Shown: positions 55,121-64,000, counted from the first letter of the stretch. The stretch: DNA of 64,000 bases from Shinella sp. UYSO24 (GCA_902167985.1 CABHNZ010000010.1:124001-188000); one strand, 5' to 3'. Numbers and translations are program-made. Notes: generated from the sequence alone by a model not told the origin.

Positions 55121-56644
55121 TGAAAGTCGCTGTCGTCGCCGACGTGCATCTTCACGATCTTTTCGGTGGCTACGGGATGCTGGAGGACGGGAGCGGTGAT
55201 CTTGCCCTGCGCACCCTTGCCGACACGATGGCCTCGACGCGGGTGTTCAATGAAAGCCATGCGGCCTTTCTCGCCGTTCTGGATGATATCGTCCGGCGCG
55301 GCATCCGCGATGTTGTGCTGCTTGGCGATTATTCCGATGATGGTCAGCCGGGCGCGTCGAGGCGCTGAAGGCGATCCTGTCATCGTATGAGCGCCGGCAT
55401 CAGTTGCGCTTCTTCGCAACCTTCGGAAATCACGATTGTTTTGGACCGGCCGGTCGTCATCAGGGCAAGGTGCTGACCGGCGCCGATGGCATGGCGGCAC
55501 GGCTGGTGACGAGTGACGAGACCGATGCGGCGCCGGCCAGTGTTCGGGCCGAGATGCAGGGCATGTCGACGGCTGAAGCGATGCAGGCGATGAGCGCCTA
55601 CGGTATTGCGCGACCCGCCGATGTCCTTCATTGGGAAACACCTTTTGGCGCGCGGGAGGGGCTTGAGGAGCGCTATCCCGAGGGCGGGAATTCCGCAGCA
55701 CTGGATGCCTCCTATCTGGTCGAGCCGCAGCCGGGGCTCTGGCTGCTGATGCTTGATGCCAATGTTTTCTATCCGCTCGATGGCGGCTGGCAGGTGCGCT
55801 CCAACGCGGCCTGGGACCATGTTCTGGCGCAGAGGCCCTACCTCCTGGCCTGGATCGGCGATATTGCGCGCCGCGCCAGGCTTCTCGGCAAAACCCTCCT
55901 GGCATTTTCCCATTATCCGGCTCTGCCTTTGACCTTGGCGGGCAAGGATGACGCCATCGACGCGGTTGGCACGCGCGAGTGGCTGACGCGCATGCCCTCG
56001 CTGGAAACCGGGCGGCAGCTGGCGACCCACGGCATAACCTGGCATTTCAGCGGGCATATGCATGTGGCAGGTCGTTGCGAGATAGACGGCCTGATCAATG
56101 TCGCGGTTCCGTCGCCCGTGGCCTATCCCGGTGGCTATGTCGTCGTCGATGTCGAGGGTGGGGAAACGACGGTCGAGACGGTTCCCTGCCTTGAGACACC
56201 CGGATTTGACATCGCTTTTGCCGCCTATGAAAGGCAATATGGTACCACGTCGATGCCGGACGCCGGCATTCTGGGTGACTGCAACAGCTATCACGCCTTC
56301 CTCAAGGCACATTTGCGCCACCTCGTGACGAACAGGCATCTCGCCAGAGACTATCCGGCCGACTTGTCGGATCTCCTCGACTGCCCGATCGGGCCTTTTC
56401 TCGATGACGAAGCCCGGATGACAGTCACCGGATCGTGGTCGCTCAGACGGATGCTGGAGGACTATTATTTTCTCCGCGCCGACGGAGGCGAAGGTCGGAT
56501 ATCCCGGCAGACCGCATGGCCTTCTATCGCGACCTCGCGGCCGATCCGGAACGCCGCGTGACCGTGTCGTCCTCATCGCTTTTTGTGGAGATTGTCGAGG
56601 CACTGGTGCAGATCATCAGGCAACCAGTGGCGATATCGGCCTGA
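55120..56644 (+). CDS. Metallophosphoesterase (two frameshifts)
   Basis: A calcineurin-like phosphoesterase of about 508 residues after restoring single bases near 55355 and 56490. The five metallophosphoesterase motifs are all present: VADVHLHD, LGDYSDDG, FGNHD, SHYPALPL and SGHMHVAG. No signal peptide is seen. It is the last gene of the ABC-GDPD operon and starts within the GDPD stop (ATGA), so it probably removes phosphate from, or cleaves, a diester imported with the transporter. The C-terminal 140 residues match no domain I recognise. A terminator follows at 56664. Confidence 0.85.
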
Positions 56645-56965
56645 TCGACAAGCGTGACAATCGCTGGCGCCGACGGACATTCCGGCGCCAGTTTTCGCCT
56701 TGCGCCAAACATGTCGTCAAGGCCGCGGGATTTTCTCACCATCCCGCAGCGCATGCGTCGTCAGGTTAATCGCGAATTAATCCGGCAACGATAGGATCGC
56801 CCTGTTCGACGCGTCCATATTGATTTTCTAGCTGCTATTTCCTTCCCGTCTGTCGAAACACCTCACGGCCCATCCGTCGAAACCACAGTGCGATTTCTCG
56901 GGAATGTAATTCCTGATCCGAATAGGGTAGGGTTGTTTCGGTTTCCGAGCACCTAGCGGTGATAT
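56645..56965. other. Intergenic region upstream of GGDEF-EAL gene
   Basis: No gene is seen in 321 bases. It begins with a terminator (56664-56695). Two AT-rich dyads follow: TTAAT-CGCGA-ATTAA (56766-56780) and GGAAT-GTA-ATTCC (56901-56913), the latter about 50 bases before the GGDEF-EAL start. They may be regulator sites. Confidence 0.4.
56664..56695 (+). terminator. Rho-independent terminator of ABC-GDPD operon
   Basis: The perfect 9-base arms CTGGCGCCG and CGGCGCCAG flank a 10-base loop and are followed by TTTT. It lies 20 bases after the metallophosphoesterase stop, which supports the corrected stop at 56644. Confidence 0.85.
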
Positions 56966-59142
56966 ATGCCTCCAAGCGTTGCGGTCCCCATGAATGTCGA
57001 TGAACTCGCCTCCTCGATGCGGTCCTTTCATGATGCCCGGACGGAGGCAGAGGTTTTTTCGGCGCTGTATCGCATCTGCGCTTCACTCCTGGGGTCTGTA
57101 GACCTGATCGGGTTCAGCATGACCCGCAGCGGAAGGGCGCTGCGCAACGTCATTACGATTGGGACGCCCGAATGCCTCGACAAGGCTGCGGAGACTTTTG
57201 CCGACTGGCTGGTCGCGGGGGAGGCCCTTCCTGACGGGCTTGCCAATGACGGCAAGGTGATCGCTGAGCGGTTGGTCTGCGGCGAGCGACTGGTTGGCGG
57301 TTTCGTCATGACCGGTCACTGGATTGATGAGGAGAAGGCGCGTGACACGCTTGCTCTCATCCTGCCGATCTGCGCGCTGTCGCTGTCAGCCTGCCAGCAG
57401 CAAAGGCTTTCCGAGGTCGTTCTGGAGGCGCTTGAGGAAAGCGAGGAGGCGATATCGCTTTATGATGCCGACGAAGGCATCATCTTCAGCAACGCCGCCT
57501 ATCACCGCGTCTTTCCCCATCTGCCTGAGCCGGCGGATCTGCTCGGCCAGACACATCTTGCGCTTTATCGCATGGATCTCGAGGCCGGTATCATCGATGA
57601 TCCACTGGCGAGGAGCGATCCGGATGCCTATCTGGCGGAACGCCGGAGGCTCTCCGAAGCGCTCGTGACCCGGCAACGGGAAATCCAGACGCTGTCCGGC
57701 AAGACCTATATCTATACCCGCTCGCGCTCGCGAACCGGCGCCACCATGTCCCGTCGCATCGATATTACCGATCAGGCGCTGACCGAAGCGCGGCTGCGCG
57801 ACCGGGAGCGGGAATTGCAGGTCATGGCCTTTCATGATCCGCTGACCGGGCTTGCTAATCGGGCCTATTTTCTCGATCTCATCGTCAGGCTGCAGAGCCT
57901 GCTGAAAAAGGGTGAACTCGGCCAGGTGGCGGCGCTTGTCATCGATCTCAACGAGTTCAAATTCATCAACGATACGCATGGCCACGATGCGGGTGATGCG
58001 GTCCTGCGGGAAGTCGCCGCGCGTATCGCGGGCTTGGTGCCCGGCGGTGATGCCGTCGTCCGGCTCGGCGGCGACGAATTCGTCATCGTCTCGGGTCGCG
58101 CGCAGACGGTCGAAGATCTTGGCGCGCTGGCGGAGCGTATTCTTCTTGCGCTCAGCAGGCCGATCCAGCACCAGGATCTGGTCCTCACCACGGGCGCAAG
58201 CATCGGCATCGCGCTGCATACCGGAACTGACGGCAACCTTGATGATCTGATCACCGATGCCGATCTTGCGATGTATGAGGTGAAAAAGCGGAAATGCAGC
58301 GCCTATCTGTTGTTCGATCCGGTGATGCGGTCGAGCATGCTGGAGCGGCTTGCGCTGTTGGAAAGCCTGCGCGGCGCGCTGGATCGCCGTGAGTTCGAAC
58401 TGCATTACCAGCCGCAGTTCGACACGCAGACGAGCACGCTGGTCGGCTTCGAGGCCCTCGTCCGCTGGCGGCATCCGGAACGCGGGCTGGTGTCGCGGGT
58501 GTGTTCATTCCGATGATGGAAGAGCACGGGCTGATCAATGCGCTCGGCGAATGGGTGCTGCGAACCGCCTGCGCCGAAGCGGTGCAATGGCATGGCGCGC
58601 TGCATATCGCGGTCAATGTATCGCCGCTTCAGGTGCGCAGCGAAGCCTTTTCGGCAATATTGCAGGACGTACTTGCACAGACCGGCATCGAGCCCGGCCG
58701 GCTGGAGCTGGAGATCACCGAATCCGTCTTCATCAGCGACGAGGTCGGCACCCGGGCGCAACTTGAGTTCTGGAAGTCGCTGGGTGTTCGCATCGCTCTC
58801 GACGATTTCGGCTCGGGCTATTCCAGCCTGAGTTACCTCAGCGCCTTTCCTATCGACAAGATCAAGATCGATCGCGGGTTCCTTGCCAAGCTGAACCCCA
58901 GAGATCCCGACCGCGCGGCAGACATCATCCTGCGGACCATCATCGATCTTGGACGTGCCCTGAACATGACCGTGACCGCCGAAGGGGTCGAGCGGGCCGA
59001 CCAGCTGGACTTTCTCAACGAGCGCCATTGCGCCGAAGTGCAGGGCTTTCTGCTTGGAAGGCCGGTGCCGGCGCATGAAGCGCGCTCCTGGCTTGCGACG
59101 TCGGCAGCCCCCAAGACGGTTGCCGATGCGCTTACGGTGTGA
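56966..59142 (+). CDS. PAS-GGDEF-EAL cyclic-di-GMP protein (frameshift near 58495)
   Basis: About 725 residues after one base missing near 58490-58500 is restored. In order: an N-terminal GAF-like region (residues 1-150), a PAS-like domain with AISLYDADEGIIFSNAAYHRVF, a GGDEF domain with LTGLANRAYFLDL and an intact RLGGDEF, then an EAL domain with an intact GFEALVRW, NVSPLQ, LELEITES and DDFGSGYSSLSYL. Both catalytic signatures are kept, so it may both make and break c-di-GMP. There is no membrane segment, so it is cytoplasmic. It stands alone between a terminator and a convergent binding-protein gene; signal and target are unknown. Confidence 0.9.
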
Positions 59143-59200
59143 ATGGCGATCGCGCCGAGGTGACAGGCCGACGACCTGACGTGACCGGGAAGGCATTGCA

Positions 59201-60178
59201 TCATTTTGGCGGTTTCGCCGCCAGGATGAGCCTGGCGTCACCGTCGCTCAGTTCATAATGGAAGAAGCGGCGATAAAAGTCCTTCGTCTGTTGAACCATG
59301 TCGACGTCCTGGAACAGTTGCGGCGCCATGAGCTTCGAGGCCCATTGCAGCTGCAGGGCAAATTCCGTCGAGTAGCGGTCCCAAAGAAACACGCCCATCG
59401 GATTGTGGTAAACCCTGCCATCCATCACGGCCTTCACGCCTGCCCAGCCGTTTTGGGCCGAAGGGAGCGGATCCTTCACGCTTCCGCCGACGATGATGAT
59501 ATCCGGCTGCCAGGCAAGCACCTGCTCGATCGAGACCGGCTTCATATTGCCGGTCAGGCCGTCGGCGGCATTGCGTCCGCCGGAAAGACGGATCCATTCG
59601 TCGATAATCGTGTCGCGCCCGTCCACTCGCAAAGGATTGATATTGTTGATATGCAGCACGCGCGGCCGCTTGTCCTGCGGTATGGCAGCGATGCGGTTGG
59701 CGATCGATTGCGTTACATGGCGGAGATAGGTCTTGTAGTCGGAGACCTCAGACGCCGCTGATGCCGTGCCGAGCGCCTTTGCGGTTTCATCAAGGGCAGA
59801 AAGCATGGTGGCAACACTGTCGAAACTCAGGGCATGCGCATCGATCCCGACCGAGCGGATGGGCTCGACAGGAACGGAACTCGGAACGAAGGCGAGGCCG
59901 ACGCCCTCGGCCAGAAGATCCTCCACATTCGGCGCGCCATTCGGGATGAGTTTTGCACCCTTCATCTGCGGGGCCATCCGATAGAGCCACGGGTAGAGTG
60001 CAGGATCGCAGACCGTCACCGCAATCCGGTCGGCTCCACCAAGCATCGCGGTCACGGCATTATGGGCAAACCACAAATCGGCAATCTTGGGCTGTGCTGC
60101 CTGCGAGCTGATCGGAAGAAGGAGGAAGCCGAGGCCGGCGACGAGGGGACGTAGAATGCGCAACACGCGAAAATCCAT
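59201..60178 (-). CDS. ABC transporter substrate-binding protein, siderophore/cobalamin type
   Basis: A 325-residue periplasmic binding protein of the FepB/BtuF fold. The signal peptide ends near SSQAAQPKIADLW. The lobes are linked as usual by one long helix; IRLSGGRNAADGL and QVLAWQPDIIIVGG are typical of the second lobe. It is a distant paralogue of the binding protein at 62999. It lies downstream of the FecCDE-like genes on the same strand but is separated by a hairpin (60336) and a 12-base repeat (60195), so it may be controlled apart from them. Ligand unknown. Confidence 0.85.
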   Translation of the reverse strand: MDFRVLRILRPLVAGLGFLLLPISSQAAQPKIADLWFAHNAVTAMLGGADRIAVTVCDPALYPWLYRMAPQMKGAKLIPNGAPNVEDLLAEGVGLAFVPSSVPVEPIRSVGIDAHALSFDSVATMLSALDETAKALGTASAASEVSDYKTYLRHVTQSIANRIAAIPQDKRPRVLHINNINPLRVDGRDTIIDEWIRLSGGRNAADGLTGNMKPVSIEQVLAWQPDIIIVGGSVKDPLPSAQNGWAGVKAVMDGRVYHNPMGVFLWDRYSTEFALQLQWASKLMAPQLFQDVDMVQQTKDFYRRFFHYELSDGDARLILAAKPPK

Positions 60179-60194
60179 TCGTTTCTGATGTTTC

Positions 60195-60230
60195 GGATGG
60201 CAAGTGGGATGGCAAGTGGGATGGCCGGTG
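60195..60230. repeat. Three tandem 12-base repeats upstream of binding-protein gene
   Basis: GGATGGCAAGTG occurs twice in tandem (60195-60206 and 60207-60218), and a third copy, GGATGGCCGGTG, differs at two positions (60219-60230). They lie 17-52 bases before the start at 60178, in the presumed leader or promoter. Confidence 0.6.
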
Positions 60231-60335
60231 ATGGCGGCCCGATCCTCTGAAAAGCGATAGATCAACCAGCGACACCATAGAGCAATATATTCCGCCGGGA
60301 ATAACGGTTCGGTCGGTTTAGACACTTGGCGTCAT

Positions 60336-60358
60336 CGTGCCGCACCCGTTGCGGCACG
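60336..60358 (-). terminator. Hairpin after ModA-like gene
   Basis: CGTGCCGC-ACCCGTT-GCGGCACG is a perfect 8-base stem 43 bases past the stop of the ModA-like gene (minus strand). There is no T-run, so it may be a weak terminator or attenuator before the next binding protein. Confidence 0.45.
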
Positions 60359-60400
60359 CTCGTGGTGGGCATGTCGCAGACCTGATCAAGCAAGACGCCA

Positions 60401-61182
60401 TCAGACCGGGTCGTCTACGCCAAGAAAGCCGGCCGAGCGCAATATGGTCTGACCGTGATCCGACAGAATGAACTGCGCCAATGCCTCTGCCCTTTGCCGG
60501 CTGCCGCTGCTGCCCGAAGCACTCAACGCCAGACCATATTCGACCCTCGGTGCATAAGCGGGCGGGATCTCGACGACGGTGAATGAAGGATCGGTGCGCA
60601 GACGGGCGGCATTGGATGCATAGGCCATCATCAGATCGACCGTCCCGTCGCTGATAAGATAGCCCGGTCCCTTGCCGGGCGGTGCGGATGGCGAATTGCG
60701 CCCGCCGACCAGCTGCTGCGCCCGTTGCTTCAGATCGGCGCCGAGGCCGGGATGTGTGCGTTCGATATGATCGAAGACTTCGAAAGCATAGTCGCCGGAC
60801 GGATCGTCGCCCGGCGTCGACATGCCGATGCGAATATTGGGATCGGCAAGACGATCGATAAGGGTTTGCGGCGTCAGCTGCAGCGCGGCGCGCGCGATTA
60901 CACAGAAGCGGTTGCGGGCAAAGCAGGTCGGATCGGTGGCCTTGCCGAGAGCGGCAAGCCTCAGCGGATGGGCCATGCTGGCGGAGGCGAAGAGATCGAA
61001 CCGCTCGCCATCCTCTATCCGCTCCCGCAGCAGCCCGGCCGGCGCAAGCGTCAATGTGGCCGCGCGCCGCCCTGTTCATCAGAGCCCTGTTCAGCGCCCT
61101 GTTCCCCAAATGCCTGAAGCAGGGCCGGAAAGGCGTGCCTCAGGCTGCCGGCTGCGAGCACTTGAAGACCGTCGCTCGTCAT
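60401..61182 (-). CDS. ModA-like substrate-binding-fold protein without signal peptide (frameshift near 61060)
   Basis: About 260 residues after one base missing near 61055-61065 is restored. The fold is that of molybdate-type (type II) binding proteins: LQVLAAGSLRHAFPALLQAF at the start, FDLFASASMAHPLRLA, NIRIGMSTPGDDPSGDYAFEVF and the C-terminal LAQFILSDHGQTILRSAGFL, the usual ModA ending. Unlike true ModA, no signal peptide precedes the first strand: GGAG lies eight bases before ATG 61182, and the other in-frame ATG (61197) adds only five residues. It lies 16 bases after a siderophore-type ATPase. It may be cytoplasmic, perhaps a ligand sensor or chaperone, or its export signal may have been lost. 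Confidence 0.78.
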
Positions 61183-61198
61183 TCTGCACTCCGTCATT

Positions 61199-61978
61199 CT
61201 ACGTTTGCCTTGGCCGATGATGGAATATCGGCAGGAAGGATCTGGCTCGCCCGTCTCCGGTGTCCGGTGAAGCCAGGCGCAGGGGAAGGCCATAAAGCGC
61301 CTCTAAATTGGCCTCGCTCAGCACCGCATCTGTCGTACCGGAGATCGTGGCGGCCTGCGGCATCATCAGGAGAACATTGTCGGCAACCGCTGCGGCATGG
61401 TTCGGCTGATGCGTGGTAAAGGCGATGGCCAGCCTTTGGTGATCCGCAAGCCTGCTCATCAGGCTCAGCACGACATCCTGGTTCTTCAGGTCGAGCGCGG
61501 AGGCCGGTTCATCAAGCAAAAGCACCTCATTTCCGCCGGCCAGCGCCCGGGCGATCAGAACCAGCTGTCTTTGGCCGCCGGACAGGGCATCGATATTGCG
61601 CGCGGCGTAATCCGCCATGCCTGTCGATGAAAGTGCCGCCATCGCCGCCTCGATATCGGCCTTGCGCGGGCTCTGGAACAGGCCGATGTCGCGGGCGCGG
61701 CCCATCAGCACCACGTCGAGAACCGAATAGGGGAAGGAACCGGAATAGTCCTGCGGCACGAAGCCGGTCCGCGCATTGAGGCGCAATTCGCCTGAGGCTG
61801 GTTTCTGCAAGCCCGCCATGACGCGCAGCAGGGTCGATTTGCCCCGGCCGTTCGGCCCCAGAATGGCGGTGATCTCGCCGGCTTTCAGCGCGATATCGAG
61901 ATTGCGGAACTGCCAGAGCCTGCCGTCATAGGATTGGCTTGCGTCGCGGATCTTAAGTCTGGTCGGATCAGAGGCCAC
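61199..61978 (-). CDS. ABC transporter ATP-binding protein, siderophore/cobalamin type (FecE/BtuD-like)
   Basis: A 259-residue ATPase. Walker A is GPNGRGKST (Arg where Ser or Ala is usual, still within the consensus), signature LSGGQRQLVLIARAL, Walker B VLLLDEPASALD and switch FTTHQPNHA. It overlaps the permease gene by 11 bases. It powers uptake through the permease at 61968, as homodimer. Confidence 0.9.
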   Translation of the reverse strand: MASDPTRLKIRDASQSYDGRLWQFRNLDIALKAGEITAILGPNGRGKSTLLRVMAGLQKPASGELRLNARTGFVPQDYSGSFPYSVLDVVLMGRARDIGLFQSPRKADIEAAMAALSSTGMADYAARNIDALSGGQRQLVLIARALAGGNEVLLLDEPASALDLKNQDVVLSLMSRLADHQRLAIAFTTHQPNHAAAVADNVLLMMPQAATISGTTDAVLSEANLEALYGLPLRLASPDTGDGRARSFLPIFHHRPRQT

Positions 61979-63002
61979 GCGTGCCTCCCGCCGTCCGTTT
62001 CAACACGAGGGCAAAAACGGGCGTGCCGATCAGTGCCGTGAGGATGCCGAGCGGGATCTCGGTACTCGTCATCGTTCGGGCGGCGGTATCGACGATCAGC
62101 AGATAGAGCCCCCCGAGAATGGCAGAGGTCGGCAGCATCAGTCGGTGGTCGGGACCGACCAGCATGCGGGCGATATGCGGAACGACAAGTCCGACCCAAC
62201 CGATGACGCCGCTTACGGCGACCTGGGCTGCGACGATGACCGAGACGAGGATCAGCACTGCCCAGCGCAGGACGCCGACATTGATCCCCAGGGCACGCGC
62301 ATCCTCATCGCCGAGCGACAGGAGGTTAATGCGCCAGCGCAGGCCGAGGATCACGAGACCGGCTGCGATCGTAGGGCCTGCGACCAGCAAAAGCTTGTCC
62401 CAGTTTGCCGTCGCGAAGCTGCCCAGCAGCCAGAAGACCATGGTCGGCAGCTTGTCTTCGGTATCGGCAAGGTACTGCACGAGGCTGACAAGCGCCGCAA
62501 AGAAGCCGCTGACGATGACGCCGGCGAGAACGAGCGCCAGAATATTGCGCCGGGCGACGATGCTGTTGAGCGCAAAGACAAGCAAGAGCGCCGCAAGGCC
62601 GAAGGCGAAGGATGCCGCCAGAAGCCCGTAGCGCGGCAGGCTGAAGAGGATTGCGAGCACGCCGCCAAAGGCCGCACCCGACGAGACGCCCATCAGTTGC
62701 GGCCCGACGAGCGGGTTGCGAAACACGCCCTGCATCGTGCCGCCGGCCAGAGCAAGACCGGCCCCCGTCAGCAGCGTCAGGAGGATACGCGGCATGCGGA
62801 CGGTGAAGACGACATTGGCCTCGGCCGGCCCGACCGGAACGGCCGGCGGCGCGAAGGGGCTTATCAGGATCTCCACGATGCGGGTGAACGGGATGTTGTA
62901 ACGGCCAAGGCCGAGGCAGGCGATTGCGGTGACAACAAGGGCTGCCGCCAGAAGCACGATCGTCAGCCTTGCCGAGCGCCGCTCTTTGCTTTCACCGCTC
63001 AT
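61968..63002 (-). CDS. ABC transporter permease, FecCD/BtuC family
   Basis: A 344-residue permease with about ten membrane segments. Family hallmarks are RMPRILLTLLTGAGLALAGG, MQGVFRNPLVGPQLMGVSSGA, the substrate-path GFVGLVVPHIAR-like segment (GWVGLVVPHIARMLVGPDHR) and EIPLGILTALIGTPVF. It starts inside the stop of the binding-protein gene (ATGA at 63002) and is probably a homodimer, since no second permease is seen. It imports an iron chelate, haem or corrinoid. Confidence 0.92.
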   Translation of the reverse strand: MSGESKERRSARLTIVLLAAALVVTAIACLGLGRYNIPFTRIVEILISPFAPPAVPVGPAEANVVFTVRMPRILLTLLTGAGLALAGGTMQGVFRNPLVGPQLMGVSSGAAFGGVLAILFSLPRYGLLAASFAFGLAALLLVFALNSIVARRNILALVLAGVIVSGFFAALVSLVQYLADTEDKLPTMVFWLLGSFATANWDKLLLVAGPTIAAGLVILGLRWRINLLSLGDEDARALGINVGVLRWAVLILVSVIVAAQVAVSGVIGWVGLVVPHIARMLVGPDHRLMLPTSAILGGLYLLIVDTAARTMTSTEIPLGILTALIGTPVFALVLKRTAGGTRGL

Positions 63003-64000
63003 GGTGCCGCGCGATAGTCGGTGCGGTAGAATTCCCGGTAATAGGCATCGGCCTGCTTCTGCATGTCGATGTCGCGGAAACGATCCGGATAGAGCTTCTG
63101 GGCCATCCACAATTCGCCAAGTGCCATGGCTTCCGGCATGGGATAACCCCAGGCCTTGGCATATTCCGGCATGAGATAGATGCGGTTGTTTCGGACGGCG
63201 TCGATAGTCTGCCACGAGGCAGTCTTCCTGATCTCATCGACAACAGTCGGATAGCGTTCCTGAACGAAGATGACAGACGGGTTCCATTGAATGACGTCCT
63301 CCATCGTCACCTGCTTGAAACCGGCAATCTCGTTGGCGACATTGCGTGCACCGGCGCGCTCCATCATCAGCCCTGTATATTTGCCGTGACCGTAGGTGGT
63401 GAGATCCGGGTTGGCCATGTAGACGGGCACGCGCTTGTCCTGCGGAATATCTGCGAGGCGTTCGGCGACAAGCTGGCGGGTGCGTGTCGTTGCAGCGATC
63501 AGTGCTTCCCCCTGATCCTTCTTCCCGAGAATATCGGCGATCAGCCGCACGCCGGAGGCAAAGCCCGCATCGATCGCCGCCGGCTCGTCCTTCACCGTCG
63601 GATTGAGCTTCACGGCCTCCTGTGGCGGCACATCCAGAAGCGAGATGGCGACGACGGCAAGGCCCGTATCCTCCATCTGCTTGATCATGTCGGCGGGAGC
63701 GTAATTGGTGACGAACACGACGTCCGGCTTCAGCTTGAGCATTTCCTCGATATTGACCTTGGTCAGGCCGCCGGGCGTTGCAAGCTTGGGCAGATCCGGT
63801 GCGAGCCGGACATAATTGGCTCCGAGCTGCTTCTTCCATTCGTCGAGCACGCCGACCACCTTGTCCATGGCATTGAGCTGGACCGCAATGTTGAGCGTCT
63901 GGTGCTGCAGGATGACGACGCGGTTCACGCTATCGGGCACATGCACCTGCCGGCCGATCTGGTCGGTGATCAGCCGATCGGCAAAGGCTGGGGTGGCCAG
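62999..64000 (-). CDS. ABC transporter substrate-binding protein, siderophore type (N-terminus outside window)
   Basis: At least 333 residues; the reading frame is open to the window edge, where LATPAFADRL looks like the end of a signal peptide, so only about 20-25 residues are missing. It has the FepB/BtuF fold: VVILQHQTLNIAVQLNAMDKV, NIEEMLKLKPDVVFVTNY and ERAGARNVANEIAGFKQV. It is the first visible gene of the binding protein-permease-ATPase-ModA-like operon. The ligand is probably an Fe(III) chelate or a related metal complex. Confidence 0.88.
   Translation of the reverse strand: MATPAFADRLITDQIGRQVHVPDSVNRVVILQHQTLNIAVQLNAMDKVVGVLDEWKKQLGANYVRLAPDLPKLATPGGLTKVNIEEMLKLKPDVVFVTNYAPADMIKQMEDTGLAVVAISLLDVPPQEAVKLNPTVKDEPAAIDAGFASGVRLIADILGKKDQGEALIAATTRTRQLVAERLADIPQDKRVPVYMANPDLTTYGHGKYTGLMMERAGARNVANEIAGFKQVTMEDVIQWNPSVIFVQERYPTVVDEIRKTASWQTIDAVRNNRIYLMPEYAKAWGYPMPEAMALGELWMAQKLYPDRFRDIDMQKQADAYYREFYRTDYRAAP

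Noticed and set aside
2460-61065. Programmed ribosomal frameshifting as explanation for the broken genes
   Set aside because: No common slippery site is seen, the breaks occur at many unrelated sequences and in unrelated families, and several genes have two to six of them.
1-64000. Mobile elements, prophage, CRISPR arrays, toxin-antitoxin or defence genes
   Set aside because: No transposase, integrase, phage structural gene, regularly spaced repeat array or known defence domain was found on either strand; the only tandem repeat is the 3 x 12-base unit at 60195.
1-64000. tRNA, rRNA and known riboswitches
   Set aside because: No cloverleaf with the conserved T-loop, no rRNA segment, and no cobalamin, TPP or SAM riboswitch core was recognised, including before the metal-uptake genes.

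Overview
The window looks like chromosome or megaplasmid DNA from an alphaproteobacterium, most likely a Rhizobiales/Rhizobiaceae-type heterotroph. This is inferred from the high GC content, the dense tandem ABC-uptake operons with adjacent catabolic enzymes, the many LysR/GntR/ROK/TetR regulators and the style of the proteins; there is no rRNA or other phylogenetic marker. I see 56 protein-coding genes, no tRNA or rRNA, no CRISPR array, no insertion sequence and no phage genes.

Layout. (1) 1-4823: the end of an MFS permease, then a three-subunit membrane dehydrogenase (Tat-exported small subunit, GMC flavoprotein, triheme cytochrome c) that should oxidise a polyol, sugar or alcohol in the periplasm. 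(2) 4821-15153: a LysR regulator divergent from a polyamine-type ABC transporter operon that also encodes a HAD hydrolase, a DAO-type amine oxidase, a GMC alcohol dehydrogenase and an aldehyde dehydrogenase, i.e. uptake plus oxidation of an amine or amino-alcohol. (3) 15303-24407: a GNAT, a LysR regulator, hydantoinase/oxoprolinase hyuAB divergent from a TetR gene, then creatininase-family, ketopantoate-reductase-like and SDR genes. (4) 24754-36086: a dipeptide/opine-type ABC transporter (five subunits) with an amidohydrolase, a homoserine-dehydrogenase-like enzyme, a GntR regulator, a dihydroxyphthalate-decarboxylase-like protein and an M20 N-carbamoyl hydrolase. (5) 36083-42535: a sugar-type ABC transporter with phosphotriesterase-like, amidotransferase-like, PfkB kinase and BtpA/SgcQ proteins, probably one operon that runs on into the M20 gene. 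(6) 42675-48486: XRE-cupin, MFS exporter, LysR, HD hydrolase, Na+/H+ antiporter. (7) 48620-56644: a ROK regulator divergent from an ABC transporter-GDPD-metallophosphatase operon (glycerophosphodiester-type scavenging), closed by a clear terminator. (8) 56966-59142: a GGDEF-EAL c-di-GMP protein. (9) 59201-64000: an iron-siderophore/cobalamin-type ABC uptake locus with two binding proteins and a ModA-like protein that lacks a signal peptide.

Two window-wide observations stand out. First, 19 genes are interrupted by about 32 single-base frameshifts. Almost all are apparent one-base losses, often in short homopolymers, and repairing them gives full-length proteins with intact motifs; this looks like an unpolished long-read assembly rather than real gene decay. 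Second, several promoters carry matching dyads that link regulators to distant operons: a LysR-type T-N11-A box upstream of both the LysR gene at 15957 and hyuA, and an 18/22-identical GntR-type operator at both the dpp-like promoter and the GntR gene 8 kb away.

No obviously novel defence or mobile system is present. The best candidates for undescribed biology are the phosphotriesterase/amidotransferase/kinase/BtpA pathway of region 5, the hyu-creatininase-dpp pathway of regions 3-4 with its two inferred regulons, and the ROK-controlled phosphodiester scavenging operon of region 7.
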